The notes under the pieces were generated by a model. The model worked only from the letters and a program-made list of their open reading frames with translations, did no database searches and was not told the DNA's origin. 64,000 nt of DNA from positions 1-64,000 of the forward strand of contig CAZGHN010000012.1 of the NCBI GenBank assembly GCA_964525555.1, read 5' to 3'. The position numbers and the translations under genes were made by a program. Below, piece by piece: positions 17,909 through 26,234 of this stretch. Every line of letters starts with the position of its first letter. Within the stretch, counting starts at the first letter, position 1. Source of the DNA: JAFGHJ01 sp964525555 (GTDB taxonomy: Bacteria; Hydrothermota; UBA3072).

Positions 17909-19096
17909 TTATCCCGGTTTAATTTTTATAAATCGTAGTTTTCCAACACGCAAAACTGTATCTTTTTCAAAAGACATATTAAGAGTAAAGTCGGTAACTT
18001 TTTTACCATCTATTTTAAGAGCTCCGCTTGTTATAAGCCGTCTGGCTTCTCCGCGTGACTTCACAAATCCCGCTTTCTCGAGTAGTTCTACGACCCATAT
18101 TTCCTCTCCCCTATTAATTTTCAACTCTTTAATATCTTCAGGTTCCTTATTTTTCGAAAAAACTTTTATGAATTCTTCTTTTGCTTTTTCTGCTGCTTTT
18201 ATGTCATGATATAAAGAAACAACATTACTAGCAAGATCCATTTTTATATCTCTTGGGTTTTCTCCTGCTTTAAGCTTATTTTTTATGGTTTTAAGCATAT
18301 TTTCATCGTAATCCAGGCATAATTTAAAATATCTAAGTATTAGATCGTCAGGTATCGACATCAATTTTCCGAACTGTTCCTTTGGAGATTCCGCTACACC
18401 CACATAATTTCCGTAAGATTTGCTCATCTTTCTGACACCGTCCAGACCTTCAAGAATAGGCATTAACATAACCACCTGAGGTTCCATATCAAAACTTCTC
18501 TGCATATCTCTGCCCAGAAGGTGATTCCAGTGCTGGTCTGTGCCTCCGAGCTCAACATCAGCTTCTATAGCAACGGAATCATATGCCTGAAATACAGGGT
18601 ATAGGAATTCATGAAGTGCTATAGGTTGCTCACTCTTAAATCTTTTTGCGAAATCATCTCTTTCCATCATTTTCGCCATAGTTATTCTGGAAGTTAGTTT
18701 TACTATTTCCGTAGGAGTTAATTTGGCAAGCCATTTGGAGTTATGCCTTATTTCCGTATTTTTCTTATCTAGAATTTTAAATATCTGTTTTTCATAATTT
18801 TTCATATTAGCTTTAACATTTTCTTCGGTTAAAGGGGGTCTTGTTTTGGAACGTCCGGAAGGGTCTCCTATCATTGCGGTAAAATCACCCACAACGAGAA
18901 CAGCAGTGTGACCAAGTTCCTGAAAATCCAGCAACTTTCTAAGAACGACCGCAAAACCGAGGTGAATATCCGGCGCCGTCGGGTCAATTCCGAGTTTTAC
19001 TCTTAAAGGTTTCTTTTTCTTTAGTTTATTTTTAAGCTCTTCTTCAGGTATTACTGTTTCGACCCGAGCGAGTATTTTTTCCAACTCAGATTTAAT
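17909..19096 (-). CDS. tyrS: Tyrosyl-tRNA synthetase, probable ATT start
   Basis: Class Ic synthetase. HLGF (HIGH-type) follows VKLGIDPTAPDI, KMSKS is exact in VRKMSKSYGNYVG, and a C-terminal S4 RNA-binding domain has SRGEARRLITSGALKIDGKKV. The first ATG/GTG/TTG codon is TTG at 19084, but it lies 17 bases after the only ribosome site (GGAGGT). An in-frame ATT at 19096 is five bases after that site, overlaps the upstream TAA by one base (TAATT), and gives MKSELEKILARVETVIPEEEL, matching the usual N-terminal length of the family. I therefore annotate ATT; TTG at 19084 (391 residues) is the fallback. Confidence 0.9.
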   Translation of the reverse strand: MKSELEKILARVETVIPEEELKNKLKKKKPLRVKLGIDPTAPDIHLGFAVVLRKLLDFQELGHTAVLVVGDFTAMIGDPSGRSKTRPPLTEENVKANMKNYEKQIFKILDKKNTEIRHNSKWLAKLTPTEIVKLTSRITMAKMMERDDFAKRFKSEQPIALHEFLYPVFQAYDSVAIEADVELGGTDQHWNHLLGRDMQRSFDMEPQVVMLMPILEGLDGVRKMSKSYGNYVGVAESPKEQFGKLMSIPDDLILRYFKLCLDYDENMLKTIKNKLKAGENPRDIKMDLASNVVSLYHDIKAAEKAKEEFIKVFSKNKEPEDIKELKINRGEEIWVVELLEKAGFVKSRGEARRLITSGALKIDGKKVTDFTLNMSFEKDTVLRVGKLRFIKIKPG

Positions 19097-20013
19097 TATT
19101 TACCTCCTGAAGGTATATTTAAAAGAGGCGTTAATTTCTGATCGAATGGAGTTACGATTACAGTATTGTTGGGTGAATTCACAAGCTGCTGAAGAGTTTT
19201 AATATAATACCACTGCAAGTAACTCCTGGAAAGAGACTGGGCAATAATCTTATTATAATCAGACACACCTTTAGCCTCTACCGCTTTTCTTTCAGCTTCT
19301 CTTCTCTCCTTATCCAAAACAAATTCCATTTTTTCTGCCTCTTGTTTTGCCGCCATTTTAGCATCAATTTCGTTTTGTACTTTAGCAGGTAATTTCACAT
19401 CTCTTAACAAAACTCTTTCTATTTCAACCTTTCTATCTTTCACTGCTTCTCTAAGATTTTCGCTAATCTGTATTGAAACGGATTCTCTGTTCTGAGTGTA
19501 AATATCTTCTACTTTATAATTTGAAATTACATTACGAATAGATGTTCTCGCCGCTGGGCGTACGATTTTAGCTACATAATTAAGTCCCAGTGTACTATAT
19601 ACTTCAGCAGCTCCTTCCGGCATTAGTTTATACCAAACTGTCATATCAAGTCGAACCATTAACCCTTCCGAAGTTAAAGCCTCTATTGCGTCATCACCTC
19701 TCACCTGCCCTTCTCTTGGGGCAACGCTCATTGTATACTCTTCTGTTCTTATACTCATTTTTTCAACAGACGCGAAAGGATTAACCAGGTGTAGTCCGTT
19801 TTTTAACGTTTGTTCATTAACTTTGCCAAAAACAATTACCACTCCAACATTTCCGGGAGGGATAAGCCTAACCATAGAGGCAACAAGAAAAATAAATGAT
19901 AACAATATAACGCCAACTGGGATTAATTTACCTTGAGGGTTTCTTTTAATCTCTGGAGAGCTAAACATTACTAGACCTACGATTAGACAAATAACAAATA
20001 AGAAAACTAACAT
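19096..20013 (-). CDS. SPFH/band 7 membrane protein (stomatin/prohibitin-like)
   Basis: A 305-residue SPFH protein. Two short N-terminal hydrophobic segments (about 2-18 and 30-48) anchor it; the SPFH domain runs about 55-220 (VRLIPPGNVGVVIVFGKV, NGLHLVNPF, YKVEDIYTQNRESVSIQI), followed by a charged coiled coil (AKQEAEKMEFVLDKERREAERKA). Such proteins form ring or cage oligomers in the inner membrane and often modulate proteases such as FtsH, but no partner is adjacent here. The ATG has GGAGGTG eight bases ahead. First protein gene of the tyrS-ftsY operon. Confidence 0.85.
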   Translation of the reverse strand: MLVFLFVICLIVGLVMFSSPEIKRNPQGKLIPVGVILLSFIFLVASMVRLIPPGNVGVVIVFGKVNEQTLKNGLHLVNPFASVEKMSIRTEEYTMSVAPREGQVRGDDAIEALTSEGLMVRLDMTVWYKLMPEGAAEVYSTLGLNYVAKIVRPAARTSIRNVISNYKVEDIYTQNRESVSIQISENLREAVKDRKVEIERVLLRDVKLPAKVQNEIDAKMAAKQEAEKMEFVLDKERREAERKAVEAKGVSDYNKIIAQSLSRSYLQWYYIKTLQQLVNSPNNTVIVTPFDQKLTPLLNIPSGGK

Positions 20014-20097
20014 TTTACACCTCCGATAAGTTTTTTAATAACAAAGACTTAAATTAAAAATATGAAGAACTCTGTTGCATATTTCGTTTATACGGAA

Positions 20098-20125
20098 AAA
20101 GTAATTTAATATTCTTATTTGTCAA
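20098..20125 (-). promoter_or_regulatory. Promoter of the SPFH-tyrS-ftsY operon
   Basis: On the minus strand: TTGACA (20125-20120), 16 bases, TACTTT (20103-20098). The -35 overlaps the stop codon of the upstream methyltransferase. The leader would be about 78 bases and ends in a GGAGGTG ribosome site. Confidence 0.5.
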
Positions 20126-20874
20126 GGTTTTTCAGCAAGTGCAAGTAAACGCATGCCCTCTTTGAAAATTTTTTTCTGTAATTTTATAAACCCAGTTTGA
20201 ATTAAGAATTCGTATATGAAATTTAGGTATGGCATTTCTATTTTTTTATAAAATCTTGGAAATTTACGTAATGGTAATATTAGTTTTCCCCATCCTCTCA
20301 ATTCATTTTCGAGCGAATATAATTCTATAATTTTGAAACCGGTATCAATTAATAAGGATCTTAGTTCATCTTTTGAAAAATTCTTATGTATATATTTATC
20401 ACCATTAGTCCCCTCTGTTATTCCATATTTCCTAAGAACTCCGATTTCCTCGTATTCAATAGCTTTTCCTAAGTTATGAGGAGTACTCAAGAGTAGTTTT
20501 CCTTTGGGTTTCAACATCTTAAATATATTAATCAATCCTCTTTTTGGATTTCTTAGATGCTCCAGTACTTCAGAAAATAAAACAAAATCGAAAGATTTTT
20601 CACGAAAGCATAAGTCATTTTCTATATCTAAATTTACGAGTAATTTGCTTTTTGCTTTCCTTAATTTTTCTATCGATATATCCGCACCTATAATATTATT
20701 ATCCAGGTATCTACCGGAACTACATCCAATATCGATAATAAGACCTTTTTCTTTTTGAAGGTATTCTCTAAGAATTTTTTCTCTAACTCTGTGATTTGGT
20801 CTTGAATAAACTATTCGGTCTTCAGGGTAACATTTACCAACAAGGTCATAAAACTCTTTATATTTCATATGCAT
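20122..20874 (-). CDS. SAM-dependent methyltransferase behind tRNA-Met
   Basis: A 250-residue class I methyltransferase (Methyltransf_11/23 type). Motif I is IIDIGCSSGRYL (about 45-56), then GADISIEKLRKA, FDFVLFSEVLEHLRNP (motif IV) and KPKGKLLLSTP. A C-terminal extension (about 165-250) has basic and hydrophobic segments. The substrate is unknown. The ATG lies only 13 bases after the 3' end of tRNA-Met on the same strand, with no room for a separate promoter or ribosome site, so it is probably made from the tRNA transcript. An alternative ATG lies two codons on. Confidence 0.78.
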   Translation of the reverse strand: MHMKYKEFYDLVGKCYPEDRIVYSRPNHRVREKILREYLQKEKGLIIDIGCSSGRYLDNNIIGADISIEKLRKAKSKLLVNLDIENDLCFREKSFDFVLFSEVLEHLRNPKRGLINIFKMLKPKGKLLLSTPHNLGKAIEYEEIGVLRKYGITEGTNGDKYIHKNFSKDELRSLLIDTGFKIIELYSLENELRGWGKLILPLRKFPRFYKKIEMPYLNFIYEFLIQTGFIKLQKKIFKEGMRLLALAEKP

Positions 20875-20887
20875 CTTAAAAAGAAAT

Positions 20888-20961
20888 TAGCGGCGCAGGG
20901 ACTCGAACCCCGGACACGTGGATTATGATTCCACTGCTCTGACCAGCTGAGCTACGCCGCC
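20888..20961 (-). tRNA. tRNA-Met (CAT), elongator
   Basis: A 74-nucleotide tRNA on the minus strand. Acceptor GGCGGCG pairs with CGCCGCT (G1-U72 wobble) and the discriminator is A73. The anticodon stem GTGGA/TCCAC encloses loop ATCATAA, anticodon CAT. The T arm is CGGGG-TTCGAGT-CCCTG. The first and last pairs match elongator tRNA-Met of other bacteria, and there is no C1xA72 mismatch of an initiator. CCA is not encoded. Confidence 0.93.
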
Positions 20962-20976
20962 ATAATTTATGAATTT

Positions 20977-21004
20977 AATATATTTAAGCGTTCATAAATG
21001 TCAA
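20977..21004 (-). promoter_or_regulatory. tRNA-Met promoter
   Basis: On the minus strand: TTGACA (21004-20999), 16 bases, TATATT (20982-20977). Transcription should start near 20970, nine bases before the tRNA. With the other tRNA promoters in the window it calibrates the local promoter consensus. Confidence 0.75.
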
Positions 21005-21400
21005 GCTCTAAGGGATCAGTTGAATGGTCAAATTGTTGAATAGTTGAACAATAAAAAAAACGACAAAAAAACTTCGTGTCTTAGTGTCTTTGTGTGAGTA
21101 AAAAATAGCTAACGGCGTACAGCTCACAGCTGAAAAATAAAATAAAAAAATCAGTGTTTATCCGTGTAAATCCGTGGCAATATAATAGATTCTTTGAATC
21201 AGTTGAATTGTTGAATAGGAAAATAGTTGAATTGTTCTCATTTCCCAATTTCCCCATTTTTCGATTTTTCTAATTTTTTCTTTGTGTTCCCCGTGGCTCC
21301 GTGTGAGATATCCTTTTTTTAGTGTGTTTTTTAAACGTAAATTCAAAAGGGGTAGTGGGGTTTCGTGTATTTAGTGTGTTTCGTGGTTAAATCAGTTTTT
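21005..21400. repeat. Long mosaic of word-like repeats (families F, A, B, C)
   Basis: A gene-free stretch of about 400 bases made almost wholly of word-like phrases: tgaatggtcaaattgttgaa (F), cttagtgtctttgtgtgag (A), tttatccgtgtaaatccgtg (B), F again, a cccaatttccccattt run, A again, and gtatttagtgtgtttcgtgg (C) next to the FAD-oxidase promoter. An open frame at 21158-21346 is only a by-product of the phrases. Confidence 0.75.
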
Positions 21401-21406
21401 TTGGTC

Positions 21407-21434
21407 TTGACTATAATTGACTTACTGTTATTTT
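21407..21434 (+). promoter_or_regulatory. Promoter of the FAD oxidase gene, leaderless type
   Basis: TTGACT (21407-21412), 16 bases, TATTTT (21429-21434), then five bases to the ATG at 21440. There is no ribosome site. Confidence 0.55.
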
Positions 21435-21439
21435 AGCCT

Positions 21440-22822
21440 ATGGAAAAATTAGTACAACTCGAGAAAGAGTTTGAACACGAATTACTTACAGACAAAGAAA
21501 AATTGGAAAAATACGCACGGGATGAAACTCCCGGCGATTATTATTTTCTTCCTGATGCCGCTTTCCTGCCGACAGATACCGATTCGATATCAAGACTTCT
21601 CGAAATAGACCAAAAGGCAAAGATACCTATAATTCCGAGAGGAGGCGGTACAAGCAGAACAGCAGGACCTCTTGCGGTTAACGGAGGAGTGATACTTTCT
21701 CTTGAAAAAATGAATGAAATCATCGGCTTTGACGAAAAAAACTGCATTTTGGAAATCCAACCGGGTGTCATTACGGAAGAATTGAATAAATTTCTTGAAC
21801 AATATGGTTTTTTCTTTCCTCCCGATCCTTCGTCTGTTGATTCATGTTTTATAGGAGGAAATGTCGCTACAAACGCGGGAGGCGCCAGATGCCTTCTTTA
21901 CGGGCTTACGAGAGATTATGTTAGAGGTGTTGAAGTAATTTTGCCTGATGGTTCAAAAGAATTCTTCGGAGGAAAGTTAAAAAAGGACGCTACAGGATAT
22001 TCTCTTTTAAATCTCCTAATAGGTTCAGAGGGTACTCTTGGAGTTATTACGAGGATATTTTTAGATGTTGTAAAACTTCCTCCCTATTCCGCTACATTAG
22101 TAGCACCATTTAAAAGCCTCGAAGATGCTGGGATTTCAGCGTTCAATATACTATCAAGCGGTACTATCCCCTCTGCTTTCGAGCTGATCGACGAAGATGC
22201 GGTCAAAGTAACGATCGGCAACCTGGATAAAAAAATACCGTCGGCAGAAGAAGGAACACTAATTATTGCAGAACTCCTGGAAAATTCAAAAGAAGACCTT
22301 GAGAAAAAATTTGAAATAATAGGTAATGAATTCTTAGAAAACAATGCCGTAGATGTACTAGTTGCGGAAGAAAACCATCAACAGGAAAAAATATGGGACT
22401 TCAGACGAAGCATATCGGAAGCACTCGATTTATCCGGAACCATCATCCCGGAAGATATATCCATACCCAGATCAAATATTCCCAAATTTATCCCTGAAAT
22501 AAAAAAATTGGAAAAAGAATTTAACACTAAAATCTATACTTTCGGGCACATAGGAGATGGAAATCTTCACGTGAATATTTTAAAAAATGAAGAATGGAAA
22601 GATAACGGAGATAAGATCATTAATGAATTATTCAAGAAACTGAACACTTTTAATGGTAAGATAAGCGGAGAACACGGTATAGGTTTTACGAAGAAAAAAT
22701 ACCTTAAATATTCAAGATCAGATAAGGAGATTGATCTTATGAAAAAAATAAAAAAAGAATTCGATCCTTACAATATATTAAATCCCGGAAAAATATTTGA
22801 TATAGAGGAAATAAATGCGTAA
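21440..22822 (+). CDS. FAD-linked oxidase, GlcD/D-lactate dehydrogenase type
   Basis: A 460-residue flavoenzyme of the VAO/PCMH family that oxidises a 2-hydroxy acid such as glycolate or D-lactate. The FAD-binding domain has PIIPRGGGTSRTAGPLA (about 60-76), a VDSCFIGGNVATNAGGARCLLYG segment and YGLTRDYVRGVEVILPDG. The C-terminal domain carries GHIGDGNLHVN (about 371) and GEHGIGFTKKKYL (about 413), and ends in the usual FDPYNILNPGKIF. No GlcE, GlcF or ferredoxin gene is adjacent, so the electron acceptor is unknown. It overlaps the next gene by eight bases. Confidence 0.88.
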   Translation: MEKLVQLEKEFEHELLTDKEKLEKYARDETPGDYYFLPDAAFLPTDTDSISRLLEIDQKAKIPIIPRGGGTSRTAGPLAVNGGVILSLEKMNEIIGFDEKNCILEIQPGVITEELNKFLEQYGFFFPPDPSSVDSCFIGGNVATNAGGARCLLYGLTRDYVRGVEVILPDGSKEFFGGKLKKDATGYSLLNLLIGSEGTLGVITRIFLDVVKLPPYSATLVAPFKSLEDAGISAFNILSSGTIPSAFELIDEDAVKVTIGNLDKKIPSAEEGTLIIAELLENSKEDLEKKFEIIGNEFLENNAVDVLVAEENHQQEKIWDFRRSISEALDLSGTIIPEDISIPRSNIPKFIPEIKKLEKEFNTKIYTFGHIGDGNLHVNILKNEEWKDNGDKIINELFKKLNTFNGKISGEHGIGFTKKKYLKYSRSDKEIDLMKKIKKEFDPYNILNPGKIFDIEEINA

Positions 22823-23609
22823 AAAGATAACTTCTTCAATTTTTCGCATTTTAAATAGAATATCATCCAAAAAGATAGAATTCCCTCTGGAAAACATTAG
22901 TAGGATAGCCCTCCGTCCTTCAGAGGTTAAAGGCGAATTGCTCTACTGCCTGCCTCTGATTGAATCATTATCGAAAAAAAAGAAATTATCTCTGTTACTT
23001 CCTGAGGGCCAAGATGCAAAGTATTTTAGGCGTCTTCGCCCCAAAATTATTCGCTATCAGGAAAAATCAGGTCCTATTGGAATGTTATTCTTAAGAAACA
23101 GTATCAAAGAAAAATATGATTTATTTATAGATCTTAACGAAAAGAATATTCATGTGTTTTCTTACATTTTAAAAAATCCTACAGTTGCTTCGATATATGA
23201 AGGACCCAGTGTAAATATTATTGCAAGAGCTCATAATAAATCAATAACAGGCAGTTACAAATATTTAATTGATTTACTTGGCTTTCCTGCTGTAAAGTGG
23301 AAAACTAAAGCTATTCGAGCCAGACGTTACAGCAAAAAAAGAGAAAACGAAGAAATTATTGGTATTAGTGCCGATATTTCTACCCAATATCATGGATTGC
23401 GTAGAGTTTCGAATGAAGATGGTTTACGTAAAGTTTCAAAGCTAATTACTAAAAGAAACGACCTATCGGCAATTGCTTTTTTCCTGGATATTCCACAGGT
23501 TCTGCTCCTTGATGAAAAAGACCCCTTCGAGCCTGCGGATTCTATAAAAGTAGTAAGATATACAAAGAAAATTACATCTAAGATGATTGGAGATTGCTTA
23601 ATTTTGTAA
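22815..23609 (+). CDS. Hypothetical protein, possibly glycosyltransferase-9-like
   Basis: A 264-residue soluble protein not recognised with confidence. ISRIALRPSEVKGELLYCLPLIESL, DLFIDLNEKNIHVFSYILKNPTVASIYEG and a later GISADISTQY recall the strand-helix order of the N-terminal domain of glycosyltransferase family 9 (heptosyltransferase-like), but the second domain and its HxG-type nucleotide site are not evident. It overlaps the FAD oxidase upstream and is followed 100 bases later by another glycosyltransferase. Word-like repeats start within a few bases of its stop codon. Confidence 0.5.
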   Translation: MRKKITSSIFRILNRISSKKIEFPLENISRIALRPSEVKGELLYCLPLIESLSKKKKLSLLLPEGQDAKYFRRLRPKIIRYQEKSGPIGMLFLRNSIKEKYDLFIDLNEKNIHVFSYILKNPTVASIYEGPSVNIIARAHNKSITGSYKYLIDLLGFPAVKWKTKAIRARRYSKKRENEEIIGISADISTQYHGLRRVSNEDGLRKVSKLITKRNDLSAIAFFLDIPQVLLLDEKDPFEPADSIKVVRYTKKITSKMIGDCLIL

Positions 23610-23700
23610 ATTAGTGAGTAGAGAGTAGTGAGCAGTAAGCGGTTAAAAAAAGAAAAAAAACTTTGCGTTCTTTGTGGCTTTGTGTGAGAATTAAGTTTTT
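23609..23700. repeat. Word-like repeats (families D, A)
   Basis: Immediately after the stop codon, a tgagtagagagtagtgagca phrase (D) runs into gttctttgtggctttgtgtg (A). The A copy matches the left edge of the window (1-20) almost base for base. Confidence 0.7.
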
Positions 23701-23709
23701 TGAATTAAA

Positions 23710-24771
23710 ATGAAAATTTTACATATAGCTTCTGAAAATGTTGCCGGTGTACCGGGAATTTTAGTTAAAGCTGAAAGAAAACAGGGGCATTATTCCCGAT
23801 TAATGACTTACTTCAAAAGCCCCCGTTCTCATTGGGATGATATTGTTCTTAATCTTCCTATTTCAAATACATTATCTCTTGGAAGTCTAAAAAAAACAAT
23901 TAAAACAGGAACTTACGATTATTCACACAAGGAAGGTAAGCCTCCGGTTTGGACACCAAAATCATATGAGAAAATTTTCTATCTTTTCAGAGATGCTTTA
24001 TGGGATTTTCAGCTTGGTCCTTTAAAAGACTTTATTTATTCTTTCGATTTTTATTTTCTTGATGGAGGACTCGGTTTCCTGCGAAATGGTAGAATAGTAA
24101 AAAATTTAAAGAAAATGAATAAGAAAATCGCAATATTGTATCTCGGTAGTGACGTTAGACTCAGAGGAGTTTTACCCCACATAGAAGAATTGGCCGATGT
24201 AATTTTCACAACTGAATTTGACCATACATTTATTCATCCTGGAGTCCATTATGTTCCCTTCCCTTTTGAAGTAGACAAATTCAGAAAAAAAGAAATATTA
24301 AAAAAAGATAAATTAACTATTTGCCATGCTCCTACAAAAAGATATTTAAAAGGAACAGAATATGTTCTTACCGCGGTTAATACACTTAAAGGTAAATACG
24401 ATTTTGATTTTCTGTTAATCGAGAGTAAACCTCATGAAAAAGTTCTGCGAATAAAAAAGCAGAAATGCGACGTTCTTATCGATCAACTAACTGATTTCGG
24501 AGGTTTTGGTTATGGAATGAATTCGATGGAGTGTTTGTCTATGGGTATTCCGAGTATAACTTATATAAATCCCGAATACGAAAAATTTTTACAAAAACAT
24601 CCCTTCATAAATGCCAATAAAGAAAATATAACAGGAGTCTTAGAAAAAGTATTGAAAGATCCCAGGATTTTATTGAAGAAAAGTACCGAAAGCCGCAGGT
24701 GGGTTGCAAAAAAACATAACTATCTCAACGTCAGTAAATTTATGCTTGATACGTTAGAGAGTAGTGAGTAG
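23710..24771 (+). CDS. Glycosyltransferase (GT4-like, GT-B fold)
   Basis: A 353-residue enzyme. MKILHIASENVAGVPGILVKAER starts like family-4 glycosyltransferases; YLGSDVRLRGVLP closes the first domain; the second has LTICHAPTKRYLKGTEYVLTAV (the HAP..R..KGT nucleotide-contact region), VLIDQLTDFGGFGYGMNSMECLSMGIPSI (the E-x7-E-like donor site) and a SRRWVAKKHN end. Donor and acceptor sugars cannot be told. The last codons (LESSE-stop) are written by the start of a family-D word-like repeat, so the native stop may have been displaced. No clear ribosome site precedes the ATG. Confidence 0.78.
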   Translation: MKILHIASENVAGVPGILVKAERKQGHYSRLMTYFKSPRSHWDDIVLNLPISNTLSLGSLKKTIKTGTYDYSHKEGKPPVWTPKSYEKIFYLFRDALWDFQLGPLKDFIYSFDFYFLDGGLGFLRNGRIVKNLKKMNKKIAILYLGSDVRLRGVLPHIEELADVIFTTEFDHTFIHPGVHYVPFPFEVDKFRKKEILKKDKLTICHAPTKRYLKGTEYVLTAVNTLKGKYDFDFLLIESKPHEKVLRIKKQKCDVLIDQLTDFGGFGYGMNSMECLSMGIPSITYINPEYEKFLQKHPFINANKENITGVLEKVLKDPRILLKKSTESRRWVAKKHNYLNVSKFMLDTLESSE

Positions 24772-24790
24772 TAAGTAGGGAGTAGTATAA
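24757..24790. repeat. Word-like repeat (family D) entering a coding end
   Basis: Phrase of the type gagtagtgagtagtaagtag. It begins inside the last codons of the glycosyltransferase gene and supplies the TAG stop. The same wording lies at 23609-23640, 53028-53060 and 60981-61000. Confidence 0.65.
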
Positions 24791-24811
24791 AAACAACAAA
24801 GAAATAATAAA

Positions 24812-24851
24812 AAATGGTGTGGGAGAATAGTCTTTTTACCCCACACCATTT
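24812..24851. terminator. Bidirectional hairpin between convergent genes
   Basis: A perfect 12-base stem: AAATGGTGTGGG (24812-24823) pairs with CCCACACCATTT (24840-24851), with a 16-base loop. A runs lie on its left and T-rich sequence on its right, so it can serve both the plus-strand glycosyltransferase and the minus-strand LolA-like gene. The arms use family-I wording, suggesting a terminator built from two opposed repeat copies. Confidence 0.6.
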
Positions 24852-24855
24852 AAAT

Positions 24856-24892
24856 TTTCGTCTATTTAGTGTATTTCGTGGTTAAATTAAAA
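24856..24892. repeat. Word-like repeat (family C)
   Basis: A ttagtgtatttcgtggttaa phrase directly beyond the stop of the minus-strand gene; the same wording is at 21366-21395 and 61105-61130. Confidence 0.65.
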
Positions 24893-24894
24893 GT

Positions 24895-25707
24895 CTATCC
24901 CCCCGGTTTGAATTTTTTCATCATGTCTTTCATGTCGGGCATACCCGGCATACCTTTACCTTCAATCTTCACTTTGTCGGCGTCAAATAGCTCATCTGAC
25001 AGCCCTTTATTGATATTTAAAGTTTTAATAGTAGACTTGGTTATCAGTTTTCCGCCAGAATAAACTTCAAAAGTATAAGGCAATTCCCATTTCTTTACTT
25101 TTTTGAAGTTGGAATTTACCATTTTGAATGTTTCGCCTTTCCCACCCTCAAATTCCATTTGAACTAAAAGAAATGCCATCTTATCTATCCAAACCTTTAT
25201 TTTACTATCTTTATTCTCTTCATTCCAGGTTTCAACAATATAGCAGTCTTTACCTCCTACTTTCTCCGAACCAATAATTTTACCCTTAGTAGGAAGATCA
25301 TCCCACCAACTAATCCGCTTATTTGGAGAAGCACCTGCGTCCATCTGAAGTTTCTGTTTACCAGTAAACTGGTTTATTGTCCATAAATCCTTGCCGTCAA
25401 ATATCATTATACTCTCCATACTCCCTGGCATACCTGATCCCTCCGGCATATTCATTTTCGACTCCATTCTATATTTATCACCTTTTGTGAACATTTTCAC
25501 TTCTGAGGGGCCTGCATCTTCCATACCTTCCACGCCTTTGGTTTCAGACTCCATCACCATCTCCATATCTTTGATTTCATCTGAGAAAGTTCCATATTTT
25601 GCTTCTATCTTGCCCTTAAGATCATCCCAGGTTAGAGCAAAAATGTTGCCGGTAATAAACAAACACAAAACAATCAACAAACATTTACTAACTTTACGCT
25701 TTAGCAT
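24895..25707 (-). CDS. Exported LolA-like / outer-membrane lipoprotein-sorting protein
   Basis: A 270-residue periplasmic protein. Residues 1-25 form a signal peptide (KRKVSKCLLIVLCLFITGNIFA). The mature part has the strand pattern of LolA/LppX-type proteins: DMEMVMESETKG, KMFTKGDKYRMESKM, IMIFDGKDLWTIN, KIIGSEKVGGKDCYIVETW, KVWIDKMAFLLVQMEFEGG. These folds bind lipids or lipidated proteins. The C-terminal tail is rich in Met, Gly, Pro and Lys (KGMPGMPDMKDMM). An AAAGGAGGT site precedes the ATG. Whether it truly moves lipoproteins is unknown; the DUF4412-type outer-membrane group is an alternative label. Confidence 0.72.
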   Translation of the reverse strand: MLKRKVSKCLLIVLCLFITGNIFALTWDDLKGKIEAKYGTFSDEIKDMEMVMESETKGVEGMEDAGPSEVKMFTKGDKYRMESKMNMPEGSGMPGSMESIMIFDGKDLWTINQFTGKQKLQMDAGASPNKRISWWDDLPTKGKIIGSEKVGGKDCYIVETWNEENKDSKIKVWIDKMAFLLVQMEFEGGKGETFKMVNSNFKKVKKWELPYTFEVYSGGKLITKSTIKTLNINKGLSDELFDADKVKIEGKGMPGMPDMKDMMKKFKPGG

Positions 25708-25737
25708 ACTTACCTCCTTTTGGTTTTTTCAAAAAAA

Positions 25738-25775
25738 CATTTATTCTCGCACAAAGCCACAAAGAACACAAAGCC
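25738..25775. repeat. Word-like repeat (family A, complement)
   Basis: Phrase attctcgcacaaagccacaaa continuing into agaacacaaagccc. It lies in the 140-base gap between the GxxExxY gene and the LolA-like gene. Confidence 0.65.
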
Positions 25776-25847
25776 CAACCCTACCAAATTGTAATTTAAT
25801 ATTTTTTTTCTTGTACACAATAGCAAAACTAATAAATAAAAATATTC

Positions 25848-26231
25848 TTATTGAATTTTACCATTTATAACTCTACATATACCATTTTTCATTAAAGCTT
25901 CTCCAAAATTCAATAAAAATCCTAATTTGCAACTAGTTAACTTAAGATAAGTAAGTATTTGTTTCTTATGTGCTTTTGTAACAAATTCAATAGACTTTAA
26001 TTCCAAAATAACTTTATTGTCAAGAACAATATCTGCTTTGAAACCTTCATCAAATTTCATACCTTCATATTCTATAGGTATCGAAACCTGACGCTCAACT
26101 GACAAACCTTGTTCTGTCAATTTATGCGCTAAAATAACCTCGTATACTGTTTCGAGAAGTCCGGGGCCGAGTTTTTTGTGAATTTTTATTGCAGAATCAA
26201 CTACAATCTTTCCAATTTGATTTTCTGTCAT
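25848..26231 (-). CDS. GxxExxY protein (PD-(D/E)XK nuclease-like fold)
   Basis: A 127-residue protein of the GxxExxY group (PDDEXK_3). The namesake motif is GLLETVY (Gly24, Glu27, Tyr30), after IVVDSAIKIHKKLGP. The nuclease-like core has FKADIVLDNKVILELKS with Asp68 and Glu77-x-Lys79, then a TYLKLTSCKLGFLLNFGE segment. Biological function is not established. It is flanked on both sides by word-like repeats (25738-25775 and 26235-26365); in my recollection members in unrelated phyla often sit beside the same kind of sequence. There is no ribosome site ahead of its ATG. Confidence 0.85.
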   Translation of the reverse strand: MTENQIGKIVVDSAIKIHKKLGPGLLETVYEVILAHKLTEQGLSVERQVSIPIEYEGMKFDEGFKADIVLDNKVILELKSIEFVTKAHKKQILTYLKLTSCKLGFLLNFGEALMKNGICRVINGKIQ

Positions 26232-26234
26232 TTT

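Noticed and set aside
21158..21346. 62-codon minus-strand open frame (contains HGEHKEKIRK)
   Set aside because: Lies wholly in word-like repeats, has no ribosome site, and its peptide is what family-A phrases encode in this frame.
21005..21400. Possible CRISPR array or tandem satellite in the repetitive gap
   Set aside because: The phrases are not separated by regular unique spacers, are not identical, and change family and orientation along the stretch; no cas gene is in the window.
25391..25870. 159-codon plus-strand open frame antisense to the LolA-like gene
   Set aside because: Shadow frame that continues into family-A repeat sequence; no start signals.
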